From: Phycisphaerales bacterium | Lineage (GTDB): Bacteria; Pseudomonadota; Gammaproteobacteria; Competibacterales; Competibacteraceae | Direction: 5' to 3' | DNA length: 18,411 nucleotides | Assembly: GCA_014879435.1 (NCBI GenBank) | Contig: JACSSB010000225.1 | Span: forward strand, 1-18,411 | In this document: positions 1 to 7,079 of the stretch, one piece after another | Numbering within the stretch: the stretch's first letter is position 1 | How the letters are laid out: each line of letters opens with the position of its first letter | Notes under the pieces: model-generated | The model's database searches: none | What the model saw: only the letters and a program-made list of their open reading frames with translations | What the model was told of the DNA's origin: nothing | Made by a program: the position numbers and the translations under genes

Positions 1-252
1 GAAAGCTTGGCTGAACTTAAAGAGGCGCTCGCCGCCCACCCCGATATCGTCATGCTCGATAACTTCGATCTGGCAACCATGGCCGAAGCGGTGAAAATCG
101 CTGACGGTGCCGTCAAGTTGGAAGCCTCTGGCAACGTCAATCTCGATACCGTGCGCAAGATCGCCGCAACTGGAGTCGATTATATCTCCATTGGTGGCCT
201 CACCAAGGATGTACGGGCAATCGATCTATCCATGCGTTTCCGTACGCTGTGA
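1..252 (+). CDS. nadC: Nicotinate-nucleotide pyrophosphorylase (quinolinate phosphoribosyltransferase), C-terminal part
   Basis: Only the last 83 residues are in the window; the gene enters from the left edge in frame 1 and ends at a TGA. The enzyme makes nicotinate mononucleotide from quinolinate and PRPP, the step that feeds de novo NAD synthesis, in the cytoplasm. The visible part carries the family's C-terminal barrel motifs: an 'IVMLDNF' strand, 'KLEASGNV' (the conserved ExSGN phosphate-binding region), 'GVDYISIGGLTKDV' and the terminal 'AIDLSMRF'. No defect is visible. The 229 bases after it hold no recognisable gene, and only a weak 6-bp inverted repeat overlaps the stop codon. Confidence 0.93.
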   Translation, partial: ESLAELKEALAAHPDIVMLDNFDLATMAEAVKIADGAVKLEASGNVNLDTVRKIAATGVDYISIGGLTKDVRAIDLSMRFRTL

Positions 253-481
253 AAGCGGATTTTCACACCGGTGTCATCCCAAATTCATCTTTTGGAATTA
301 AGCTATGCTTGGCTTAGATGTCATCGTTCTTTTCCACATCCCGGCCTGCCTCTTGTAGAAAACCTGGAGAATGCGACAAGAGCATCGTCGATGGAGTGCC
401 CCTCCCATTCCGCGAGGACATCGTAAAAAGACCAAGAAATTCGTACTCACTAAAAAATAGAAGATTCAGGAGAAGCGATTT

Positions 482-703
482 ATGCATACCTATTTTGCCC
501 TAGGCACTCGCCTAGGAAGCCGAGGCCATCCCGTAGCCGACTATCGAGCCGTTGATTTTCTGCGCCAGGAAATCGCTTTTTTCGAAGCGCGCTTGAAAGA
601 AATGGGCGAAGCGGGCGATTGCGCCTACGAACACGCGCTCAGTCGCGCTTATGAAAGCCTGCTCCACGAACGTCGTGGCCAACTCACTCAGCTGCAGGCG
701 TGA
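482..703 (+). CDS. Small protein of unknown function (73 aa)
   Basis: I do not recognise this protein. The ATG is preceded by a good Shine-Dalgarno sequence (AGGAG near 468-472), which supports real translation. The product is charged and mostly helix-forming: after a short N-terminal part ('MHTYFALGTRLGSRGHP') comes an amphipathic stretch rich in Glu, Arg and Ala from about residue 20 to 70. There is no signal peptide, membrane segment or Cys pair. It sits alone between nadC and an exported DUF3108 protein. A competing minus-strand frame (512-754) covers the same bases but lacks a comparable ribosome binding site. It could be a small cytoplasmic structural or regulatory protein; no function is assigned. 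Confidence 0.6.
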   Translation: MHTYFALGTRLGSRGHPVADYRAVDFLRQEIAFFEARLKEMGEAGDCAYEHALSRAYESLLHERRGQLTQLQA

Positions 704-778
704 CCGCACCAGAGCGATGAGCCATGGCCCGCATACGCTGGAATGGTCTATCATGAGCGATCGTTACCTTAAATCGAT

Positions 779-798
779 TGCCAGCCACTGCGCTGGCA
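779..798 (+). other. 7-bp stem-loop just before the DUF3108 gene
   Basis: TGCCAGC (779-785) pairs perfectly with GCTGGCA (792-798) around a 6-base loop. The right arm ends on the first base of the purine-rich AGAGGT that would serve as the ribosome binding site of the ATG at 814. No T-run follows, so it is not a standard terminator. It may affect initiation or RNA stability of the downstream gene, or be incidental. Confidence 0.4.
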
Positions 799-813
799 GA
801 GGTATCTCGTCTC

Positions 814-1542
814 ATGACACGACTCTTCCATGTTATCGCCCTGATCGGATGGTTGGCTGCCGGTTCCCCGCTCGCTCTTGCTGACGGCGGATTGCCCGTC
901 ACTCCTTTTCAGGCCCGCTACGAAGTATTCGGAAAAGGGCTTTCTCTCGGCGAAGCCGTCATGAGCCTGACTGCAGTCGGCTCAGACGGTTATCGCATGA
1001 GCTCCGATGTCAAACCCAGTGGTCTGGCGGCATTGCTGGCATCTGCCCGCGTCCATGAGCAGGTCAACGGGAAAATCCACGACGGCCGCATTCAACCCAT
1101 CCGCTACGAACGGCAGATGGACACTGGAAAAAAATCCAGCAACGTGCAACTGGATTTTGACTGGCAAGCCAGTCAGGTCGAGGCGCGTGACAATGCGGAA
1201 CATGCGACCTTGCCTCTCTCGCCGGGTGTCGTGGACCCGCTCAGTCTCAACATGGTGGTGATGCGGGATTTGCAGCTCAACCGCCTGCCCAAACAATACA
1301 CCCTAGTAGACGAGACTGAACTCAAAACCTTTCAGATTCACAACCAAGGTGAAGAAACGCTAAACACCCCGCTTGGCCAACTCCGCACGATACGCATCAG
1401 CCATTCCAAATCAGGTAATACCCGCATTACCACCTTCTGGTTCGCACCCGAACTCCATTACTTACCGGTACGGATTGCTCAATATAAGAAAGGTCAGGAA
1501 GTCATGCGCATGGAAGTGCGCGCGGCCGAAAACTCGCCTTGA
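814..1542 (+). CDS. Exported DUF3108-family protein
   Basis: The 242-residue product matches the overall look of DUF3108 proteins, periplasmic beta-rich proteins of unknown function in Proteobacteria. From the ATG at 814 it has a classic signal peptide: 'MTR', a hydrophobic core 'LFHVIALIGWLAAG', and a likely cleavage site after 'ALA' at residue 23. Family-like stretches follow: 'FQARYEVFGKGLSLGEAVMS' near the mature N-terminus, 'PIRYER' in the middle, and 'TTFWFAPELHYLPVRIAQ' near the end. An in-frame TTG 12 codons upstream would bury the signal peptide, so ATG 814 is preferred; AGAGGT lies about 10 bases before it. Two such genes often sit near purN elsewhere, but that context is absent here; a HIT hydrolase gene follows after 88 bases. 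Confidence 0.8.
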   Translation: MTRLFHVIALIGWLAAGSPLALADGGLPVTPFQARYEVFGKGLSLGEAVMSLTAVGSDGYRMSSDVKPSGLAALLASARVHEQVNGKIHDGRIQPIRYERQMDTGKKSSNVQLDFDWQASQVEARDNAEHATLPLSPGVVDPLSLNMVVMRDLQLNRLPKQYTLVDETELKTFQIHNQGEETLNTPLGQLRTIRISHSKSGNTRITTFWFAPELHYLPVRIAQYKKGQEVMRMEVRAAENSP

Positions 1543-1630
1543 AGCCAGGGACTTTGTCCTCGCCAGCGCATCTGATTTCAAACACCTTCTTTCCCGCCCC
1601 CATATCCTCGCTGCTCAAGAGGTTCGCCGC

Positions 1631-2053
1631 ATGAATGCTCGCGACAACTGTATCTTTTGTAAAATCGTCCGAGGCACCATCCCCGCCCACAAAGTCTGCG
1701 AGGACGAGCACACCCTGGCTTTTATGGATGTCAGCCCGGCTAGTCCAGGACATACCTTGGTGATTTCCAAGGCGCATGCCGCCAATCTGCTGGAGATCGC
1801 CGAGGCGGACCTACTGGCTGTGGCACGGACCACCCAGCGTGTCGCTCGTGCCATCCACAAAGCGCTGGCCCCCGATGGACTGCGTATCGGCCAATTCAAC
1901 GGTGCCGCCGCTGGCCAGACCGTACTTCATTACCATGTCCACATCGTACCGATGCAAGAGGGGCAACGCACCGGCGCACACGGTCGCACTCCCGGCGACC
2001 CTGAAGAGCTTAAAGCGCTGGCCTCCCGGATTCGAGAAGTGCTGCAAGATTGA
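1631..2053 (+). CDS. HIT-family (histidine triad) nucleotide hydrolase
   Basis: A 140-residue protein of normal HIT length. Such enzymes cleave nucleoside phosphoramidates or dinucleoside polyphosphates in the cytoplasm through a covalent nucleotidyl-histidine. The triad is visible as 'HYHVHIV' with His100, His102 and His104, the middle one of which would be the nucleophile. Cys7 and Cys10 in 'CIFCKIV', together with His49 and His100, form the zinc site found in one subgroup. 'SPGHTLVISKAH' is the conserved strand-loop before it. The open frame extends back to 1373, but that part overlaps the DUF3108 gene and is not HIT-like. The ATG at 1631 has AAGAGG 9 bases upstream and starts exactly where homology should. 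The true substrate cannot be read from sequence. Confidence 0.92.
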   Translation: MNARDNCIFCKIVRGTIPAHKVCEDEHTLAFMDVSPASPGHTLVISKAHAANLLEIAEADLLAVARTTQRVARAIHKALAPDGLRIGQFNGAAAGQTVLHYHVHIVPMQEGQRTGAHGRTPGDPEELKALASRIREVLQD

Positions 2054-2073
2054 ATATCGCCCGCACCTTTTTC

Positions 2074-2091
2074 TATTTAGCTGTCTAAATA
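2074..2091. other. AT-rich inverted repeat after the HIT gene
   Basis: TATTTAG (2074-2080) and CTAAATA (2085-2091) form a perfect 7-bp inverted repeat with a 4-base loop, 20 bases after the HIT stop codon. The T-run CTTTTTC lies before, not after, the stem on the plus strand, and the stem is AT-rich. It is at best a weak terminator and may be a simple palindrome. Confidence 0.3.
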
Positions 2092-2127
2092 AATTACAAG
2101 CGAATTATAAATGGCACGAACGATCAG

Positions 2128-2379
2128 GCTGAATGGGAAAAGTTGAACCGGAGTACTTAAAATATTTTAGACTCCAAGCCCGACATGTAGGGCATCAAGG
2201 TGTCCAATACTGAGCTCAAGCATACTGATCTCGACGAAAGCATGATCCGCACCATCGCCCGCTAAACCGCGACTGAACGGACTCGCTAGGCGCTGCGATC
2301 ATTGACTCTCAATCACAGGCGACAAAGATCGCTCCTGATTTTGGCACCCCTACAACAACTGCCCCATATCCATGGTCTT
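2128..2379 (+). pseudogene. Degenerate stomatin/slipin (SPFH/band 7) gene remnant
   Basis: The 514 bases between the HIT and NYN genes have no intact gene. One frame reads as the C-terminal half of a slipin: 'AEWEKLNR', 'NILDSKPDM', 'GIKVSNTELKHTDLDESM' and 'IRTIAR', then a stretch in register with the usual 'QAEAERERRA' helix and a loose match to 'QLRYLQTL' at about 2356-2379. Stops interrupt the frame at 2158 (TAA), 2188 (TAG, where slipins have the Trp of 'WGIKV'), 2263 (TAA, where they have the Gln of 'ARQAEAE'), 2287 (TAG) and 2380 (TAG). Several are one transition away from the expected codon. The N-terminal membrane hairpin and most of the band 7 domain are missing. Intact slipins are membrane-anchored scaffold proteins. 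The family call comes from remembered conserved motifs, not a search. Confidence 0.68.
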
Positions 2380-2567
2380 TAGATCGACCAGCGACTGTAT
2401 CGCCGCCATTCGTAGTCGTTACGTTTCGTCATTGATGGTAAGGCTGCTAAAAATGTAGCAGTTCCATGCGAAATTTATGATAAAAATATTAGCGAATCCG
2501 TCTCTTTTAGGTACGGTTCGCCCTCGAAATCATCCATAAAACCTATTTCTATCTCGACAGTAAACAC

Positions 2568-3413
2568 ATGACCATTGATATCAAATCTCATGCCAAGGTT
2601 GGCGTTTATGTGGATGCCGCCAATATCTCTCGTAACGGTGGGCAACGCATGCAATACGACATCCTGCGCGAATTCGCCTGTCGCGATCATGCCGAACCGC
2701 TACGCCTGAACGTTTATTTGTCCTACGACGAAGAACGCGCCGAAACCAATACGACCTATCGCGACAAGGCACGGGCCTATCAGTCCGCCTTGCGCGAACT
2801 GGGATATAAGGTCATCGAAAAACGTGTTAAATGGTTTCAGGATGAAGCCGGTAACCGTTTCGGTAAGGCCAATGCCGATTTGGACATGGCCGTAGACGTC
2901 TTGCTGCAATCGGAAAATCTAGACCGAGTGCTACTGGCGACAGGTGATGGCGACTTCGTGCAGGTGGTCCGCGCCTTACAAAACAAGGGCTGCCGAGTCG
3001 AAGTGCTGGCGTTCGACAATGTATCCGAGGAACTGCGTCGGGAGGCCGACATGTATGTATCCGGCTATCTGGTGCCGGGTTTGCTGCCGACCCGCAGCGA
3101 TGACTACGCCGCCTCGATGTGGGGTACAATGGGTTCACGGGTGCGCGGTTACTGTTATCATCACGATGACAATAAAAGTTTTGGCTTCATGCGGTTTCTG
3201 GTTAAGCTATCGCAGTATTTATGGAAAACCGATTCTCGAGACCCCGATTCACCCTACCGGACGGCATTTTTTCATGATTCCAGCCTGCCGGATGGCTTCA
3301 ACGTCATGAAGCTGCCATCCCGCAATCATCTTTTTGAGTTCACTTTGGCCGAACCGAACGGCAAACAACCGGTCGCCACCGATATCGTCCTGGTCCACCC
3401 TATCTCGTCTTGA
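2568..3413 (+). CDS. NYN-domain (LabA/DUF88-like) putative RNase with a C-terminal cold-shock-like domain
   Basis: A 281-residue protein. Residues 9-170 form a NYN (PIN-fold) domain: 'VGVYVDAANI' with Asp16, 'GKANADLDMAVDV' with Asp104 and Asp106, and 'LLATGDGDF' with Asp127 and Asp129, the acidic metal site expected of this nuclease family. 'SEELRREADMYVSGYLVP' closes the fold. Residues about 190-281 look like a diverged cold-shock/OB fold: 'RGYCYHHDDNKSFGFMRF' parallels the RNA-binding strand 'GxVKWFxxxKGFGFI', and 'RTAFFHDSSL' parallels 'VFxHxSxL'. I infer an RNA-binding nuclease. The ATG has no clear ribosome binding site. prc begins 41 bases after the stop, so the two may share a transcript. 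No toxin- or defence-type partner is adjacent. Confidence 0.85.
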   Translation: MTIDIKSHAKVGVYVDAANISRNGGQRMQYDILREFACRDHAEPLRLNVYLSYDEERAETNTTYRDKARAYQSALRELGYKVIEKRVKWFQDEAGNRFGKANADLDMAVDVLLQSENLDRVLLATGDGDFVQVVRALQNKGCRVEVLAFDNVSEELRREADMYVSGYLVPGLLPTRSDDYAASMWGTMGSRVRGYCYHHDDNKSFGFMRFLVKLSQYLWKTDSRDPDSPYRTAFFHDSSLPDGFNVMKLPSRNHLFEFTLAEPNGKQPVATDIVLVHPISS

Positions 3414-3454
3414 GGAATAAATGCAGTGTTCGACGTTTTGTCGAGAGATTAGCC

Positions 3455-5569
3455 ATGCACAACCTTCGCGCATCGAAGTTCCCGATCCTGCTGCTATTGG
3501 TTCTATTGCTGGGTTCCCTGGGGATCTTCGCCAAACCTACTGCTCCCGACACAGGCGACGCCATCGGCACCCTCATGCCAACGGCTCGACAGGCCACGCT
3601 GGATCGAACCATCGCCGAACTGCTGTCCCAGCATCATTATCGGCAGAGCCGTCTAGATGATCGGCTATCGGCCCTGATTCTCACCACCTACCTCGATGAT
3701 CTCGACTTCAATCGTTCCTATTTTCTAGCCGAGGACATCGCCAGCTTCGAGCGCTATCGCAATACGCTGGACAATGCCATCAAGAAAGGTGACCTACAAC
3801 CCGCCTACGTGATTTTCAATATTTATCTGCGCCGACTGGCAGAGCGGACCACCCAGATCCAATCTTTGCTGAAACAGAACTTCCGCTTCGACGTGGACGA
3901 GTCGCTGAACGTGGACCGCAAGGATGCACCCTGGGCCAAGAGTCCGGCCGAACTGGATGAAATCTGGCGCAAGCGACTGAAGCACGAAATACTAACGCTC
4001 ATTCTGTCCGGCAAGGATCAGGTTGCTGCGCGCGAATTGCTGAGCAAACGCTACGACAACCGGCTACATCAGGCCTTGCAATCTACCAGCGATGATGTAT
4101 TCCAGTTGTACATGAACGCAGTCACTCAAGCGTTCGACCCGCATACCGCTTACTTCTCGCCGCGCAACACTGAAAATTTCAACATCCAGATGCGCCTCTC
4201 GTTGGAAGGTATCGGCTGTGTCCTGCGGATGGAAGATGAGCAAGTGACGGTGGTCGAGCTGGTGACCGGCGGACCCGCCGATCTCAGCCAGCAGATCAAG
4301 GCCGGTGACAAAATCGTCGGGGTCGCCCAAGGCGACCAAGGCCCGTGGATTGATGTAGTCGGCTGGCGCTTGGACGATGTGGTCGAACGCATCCGGGGCC
4401 AGCGCGGTACCGTGGTGCGTCTGAAAGTGCTGCCTGGCAAAGCGGGCGCGGCGGCTGCCGAAAAAACCGTACGGCTAGTTCGTGACACCATCAAGCTAGA
4501 AAAACAAGCGGCCAAGAGCGAGATCAAGACGATACCAGAGCCAAATGGCCGCGTATTGCGCATCGGTATCATCACCATTCCAGCCTTCTACAGCGACTTC
4601 GAAGCCGCCCGAAACGGCGTTGAGGACTACCGCAGCACGACTCGCGATGTTCGGCGCTTGCTGAAAGATCTCAATGGCAAGATCGATGGCTTGGTCCTGG
4701 ATCTACGTGAAAACGGTGGCGGCTCCTTGCAGGAAGCGGTGGATCTGACCGGCTTGTTTATCGATGAAGGACCGGTGGTACAGGTCCGAAATGCCAACGG
4801 CCGGGTGGAAATTGAGCAGGACAATGATCGTGGGCAGGTTTATAGCGGACCGCTGGCGGTACTGGTAGACCACAGCAGTGCTTCAGCTTCGGAAATCTTC
4901 ACCGGCGCCATTCAAGATTACGGACGCGGCATCATCATTGGTGATCCGACCTTCGGCAAGGGGACGGTGCAGACTCTGGTGGATCTCAACCGCTTAACTC
5001 GGGCCAAAGATCCACAGGGCCAATTGAAACTCACCATCGCCAAGTTCTATCGCGTCAATGGTAGTAGCACCCAACACCGTGGCGTTCGGCCCAATATCAC
5101 GATTCCTTCGGCGACCGACAGCGAGGAAATCGGTGAGAGCGCCCAGAAAAATGCATTACCCTGGGATGAAATCGCTGCGACCCGCTATCGTGGCGACCAG
5201 CGTCTGGCTGCACTGGTGCCGGAGTTGACCCGGCGGCATCAGGAACGTGCCGCCAGCGATCTAGATTATCAAGCATTCCTGAGCGACCTTGAATTCACCA
5301 AACAGCAGCGGGAGAAAACTACAGTCTCCTTGCAAGAGGCGCAACGCCGAGCCGAGCATGAGCGTATCGAAACTTGGCAACGCGACCGAGAAAATCGCTA
5401 TCGCGCCCTGCGGAATCTGCCACCGCTCAAGGCGGACGAATCGATCCCGGAAGGCAAGGATAGTGCAGTTCCAGACGAAGCACTGGAGGAAAGTGCTCGC
5501 ATCCTGGGCGATCTGATCATATTGAGTAACCCACAAAATGCTACCAGCGCCGTGGTCATGGATCACTAA
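3455..5569 (+). CDS. prc: Tail-specific (C-terminal processing) periplasmic protease Prc/Tsp
   Basis: A 704-residue S41A serine protease, close to the E. coli Prc length of 682. It degrades or trims periplasmic proteins by recognising their nonpolar C-termini and influences peptidoglycan hydrolase levels in E. coli. From ATG 3455 a signal peptide is clear ('MHNLRASKFP' then Leu-rich core, likely cut after 'IFA' at residue 26). A PDZ domain spans about residues 235-325 ('GGPADLSQQIKAGDKIVGV'). The catalytic dyad is intact: Ser477 in 'SSASASEIF' and Lys502 in 'PTFGKGTVQ', 25 residues apart as in E. coli (Ser430/Lys455), with Asp488 matching Asp441. The C-terminal 150 residues form the charged tail domain of the family. 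An upstream in-frame TTG at 3410 would hide the signal peptide and is not preferred; GAGAG lies 7 bases before 3455. Confidence 0.95.
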   Translation: MHNLRASKFPILLLLVLLLGSLGIFAKPTAPDTGDAIGTLMPTARQATLDRTIAELLSQHHYRQSRLDDRLSALILTTYLDDLDFNRSYFLAEDIASFERYRNTLDNAIKKGDLQPAYVIFNIYLRRLAERTTQIQSLLKQNFRFDVDESLNVDRKDAPWAKSPAELDEIWRKRLKHEILTLILSGKDQVAARELLSKRYDNRLHQALQSTSDDVFQLYMNAVTQAFDPHTAYFSPRNTENFNIQMRLSLEGIGCVLRMEDEQVTVVELVTGGPADLSQQIKAGDKIVGVAQGDQGPWIDVVGWRLDDVVERIRGQRGTVVRLKVLPGKAGAAAAEKTVRLVRDTIKLEKQAAKSEIKTIPEPNGRVLRIGIITIPAFYSDFEAARNGVEDYRSTTRDVRRLLKDLNGKIDGLVLDLRENGGGSLQEAVDLTGLFIDEGPVVQVRNANGRVEIEQDNDRGQVYSGPLAVLVDHSSASASEIFTGAIQDYGRGIIIGDPTFGKGTVQTLVDLNRLTRAKDPQGQLKLTIAKFYRVNGSSTQHRGVRPNITIPSATDSEEIGESAQKNALPWDEIAATRYRGDQRLAALVPELTRRHQERAASDLDYQAFLSDLEFTKQQREKTTVSLQEAQRRAEHERIETWQRDRENRYRALRNLPPLKADESIPEGKDSAVPDEALEESARILGDLIILSNPQNATSAVVMDH

Positions 5570-5574
5570 CACCC

Positions 5575-6456
5575 ATGCCTGCGCTCACACTGTCCCTGGA
5601 ACGGGTGCTGGCCGAACGCTTGGCGTCCACCCTCGAACGACTGGAACAAAGCCTACCGCCCACGCCGGAACCACCGAACTGGGAGTACGACCGGGCATTT
5701 CGTTGGCGGCGGCTTGGCCAGCGTGGGCACTTGTGGCCGGTACCCCATCCCCACCGCCTGCGGTTGGCCGATTTGCAGCGGATTGATCGCCAGAAAAAGG
5801 CGTTGGATCTCAACGTTCGGCAATTCCTGGCAGGCCGCCCTTGCAACAACGTGCTGCTGTGGGGGGCGCGCGGTACTGGTAAATCCTCGCTGATCAAAGC
5901 CCTATTCAACGAATACGCGGAGCATGGCCTGCGCCTGATTGAGGTGGACAAACAGGATCTCAGCGATCTGCCCGATATTGTCGATCCACTGTTTGAGCGA
6001 CCGGAGCGGTTCCTGCTCTACTGCGACGATCTGTCATTCGAAGCTGATGACCCTAGTTACAAGGCGCTCAAGGCCATGCTGGATGGCTCGATCAGCGCCG
6101 CGCCCGACAATGTGTTGCTGTGTGCTACCTCTAATCGTCGTCACCTGCTACCCGAATACCAGCGGGAAAATCAAGATGCCCGCATCGTCAATGGCGAATT
6201 GCATCATGGCGAGGCGGTAGAAGAAAAAATCTCGTTGTCGGAGCGGTTTGGACTCTGGCTATCGTTTCACCCTTTCAGTCAGGACGACTATCTGGCAATT
6301 GTCGGCTACTGGCTGGAACAATTGGGATGGCAAGCAACTTTGGATGATGACCAGACGCGCCGACACGCCTTGCAATGGGCGCTACAGCGCGGCTCACGCA
6401 GTGGCCGGGTGGCCTGGCAGTTCGCTCGGGACTGGGTCGGTCAGCACGCACTCTAA
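5575..6456 (+). CDS. DUF815-type AAA+ ATPase
   Basis: A 293-residue cytoplasmic ATP-binding protein with the layout of DUF815 proteins, a conserved bacterial family of AAA+ ATPases of undetermined function. The Walker A motif is 'GARGTGKSS' with Lys103, and Walker B is 'FLLYCDDLSF' with Asp151 and Asp152. 'LLCATSNRRHLLPE' fills the sensor 1 position with Asn, and 'SERFGLWLSFHPF' supplies the arginine region after it. The N-terminal 80 residues are helical and contain 'PPNWEYDRAFRWRR'. The ATG lies 5 bases after the prc stop, which suggests co-transcription and perhaps translational coupling; no strong ribosome binding site of its own is visible. The gene converges with the yqhA-like gene with only 6 bases between their stops. 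Confidence 0.9.
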   Translation: MPALTLSLERVLAERLASTLERLEQSLPPTPEPPNWEYDRAFRWRRLGQRGHLWPVPHPHRLRLADLQRIDRQKKALDLNVRQFLAGRPCNNVLLWGARGTGKSSLIKALFNEYAEHGLRLIEVDKQDLSDLPDIVDPLFERPERFLLYCDDLSFEADDPSYKALKAMLDGSISAAPDNVLLCATSNRRHLLPEYQRENQDARIVNGELHHGEAVEEKISLSERFGLWLSFHPFSQDDYLAIVGYWLEQLGWQATLDDDQTRRHALQWALQRGSRSGRVAWQFARDWVGQHAL

Positions 6457-6462
6457 ACCGGC

Positions 6463-6993
6463 TCAGTGGTTTCGATGGTGGGCGAAGGCGATACGATCGA
6501 TCACCGCCATCAAGAGTGCCGATAACACAAAAACTAAGTGGATCACCACCAGCCAGAATAGTTGGTTATTCCACAAAGGCGTATTCATATCCTGCGACGG
6601 ATTGGTCATAAAAGCCTTGAGCAGATGGATGGATGAAATGGCGACGATGGCGACCGCCAGCTTGACCTTGATGGTCGCCGCATCGATCTTGCCCAACCAA
6701 GTCGGTTTCTCCTGCCCTTCCCGCACATCGAGACTGGATACAAAAGTCTCGTAGCTGCTTAACACCACCATCACCAGCAAGTTGGCGACCAAGACCAGAT
6801 CAATCAGCGCCAGGGCCGACAACACCAAATTGGTTTCGGTGAGTGTCTCGATCATCACGAACAGATGGATGACCTCTTGAAAGGCCTTGAACGCGAATAA
6901 AATCAGAATAGCGATCAGCGCTAGGTAGAGCGGTACCAACAACCAGCGGCTGAGCAAGATGCATCGTTCGAGAAAGAATTCCAGTGTTTTCAT
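6463..6993 (-). CDS. yqhA: YqhA/UPF0114 (TIGR00645) inner-membrane protein
   Basis: A 176-residue integral membrane protein of the YqhA family, whose function is not established. Four hydrophobic segments are visible at about residues 13-36, 56-80, 110-128 and 144-165. The family signature is strong: 'LERCILLSRWLLVPLYLAL' at the N-terminus, 'LVANLLVMVVLSSYETFVS' in the second segment, and 'WLGKIDAATIKVKLA' leading into the third. Length agrees with the family (about 165-180). The ATG lacks a clear Shine-Dalgarno sequence; a nearby ATG 9 bases upstream is followed at once by a stop. It lies 86 bases downstream of the large mechanosensitive channel gene on the same strand and could be read from the same transcript. 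Confidence 0.92.
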   Translation of the reverse strand: MKTLEFFLERCILLSRWLLVPLYLALIAILILFAFKAFQEVIHLFVMIETLTETNLVLSALALIDLVLVANLLVMVVLSSYETFVSSLDVREGQEKPTWLGKIDAATIKVKLAVAIVAISSIHLLKAFMTNPSQDMNTPLWNNQLFWLVVIHLVFVLSALLMAVIDRIAFAHHRNH

Positions 6994-7079
6994 AATGTCA
7001 TGTCAGTTCTGTTCCCACGAAGGCAAGAATCCAGCCACCGAAATGGTGCAATGGATTAGAAGCTGCGTGGAAATGAGAT

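Noticed and set aside
249..266. GTGAAA/TTTCAC inverted repeat at the nadC stop as a terminator.
   Set aside because: Only 6 bp, AT-containing and without a U-run; too weak to call.
1373..1630. N-terminal extension of the HIT reading frame.
   Set aside because: It overlaps the DUF3108 gene, has no HIT homology, and the ATG at 1631 has a good ribosome binding site.
4150..4578. 142-codon minus-strand open frame opposite prc.
   Set aside because: Ser/Thr/Arg-rich composition is typical of a shadow of a GC-rich gene; prc on the other strand is fully supported.
2568..6456. NYN nuclease, protease and AAA+ ATPase as a possible defence system.
   Set aside because: Prc is a housekeeping periplasmic protease with a signal peptide and the ATPase belongs to a widespread chromosomal family; no mobile genes or defence hallmarks surround them.
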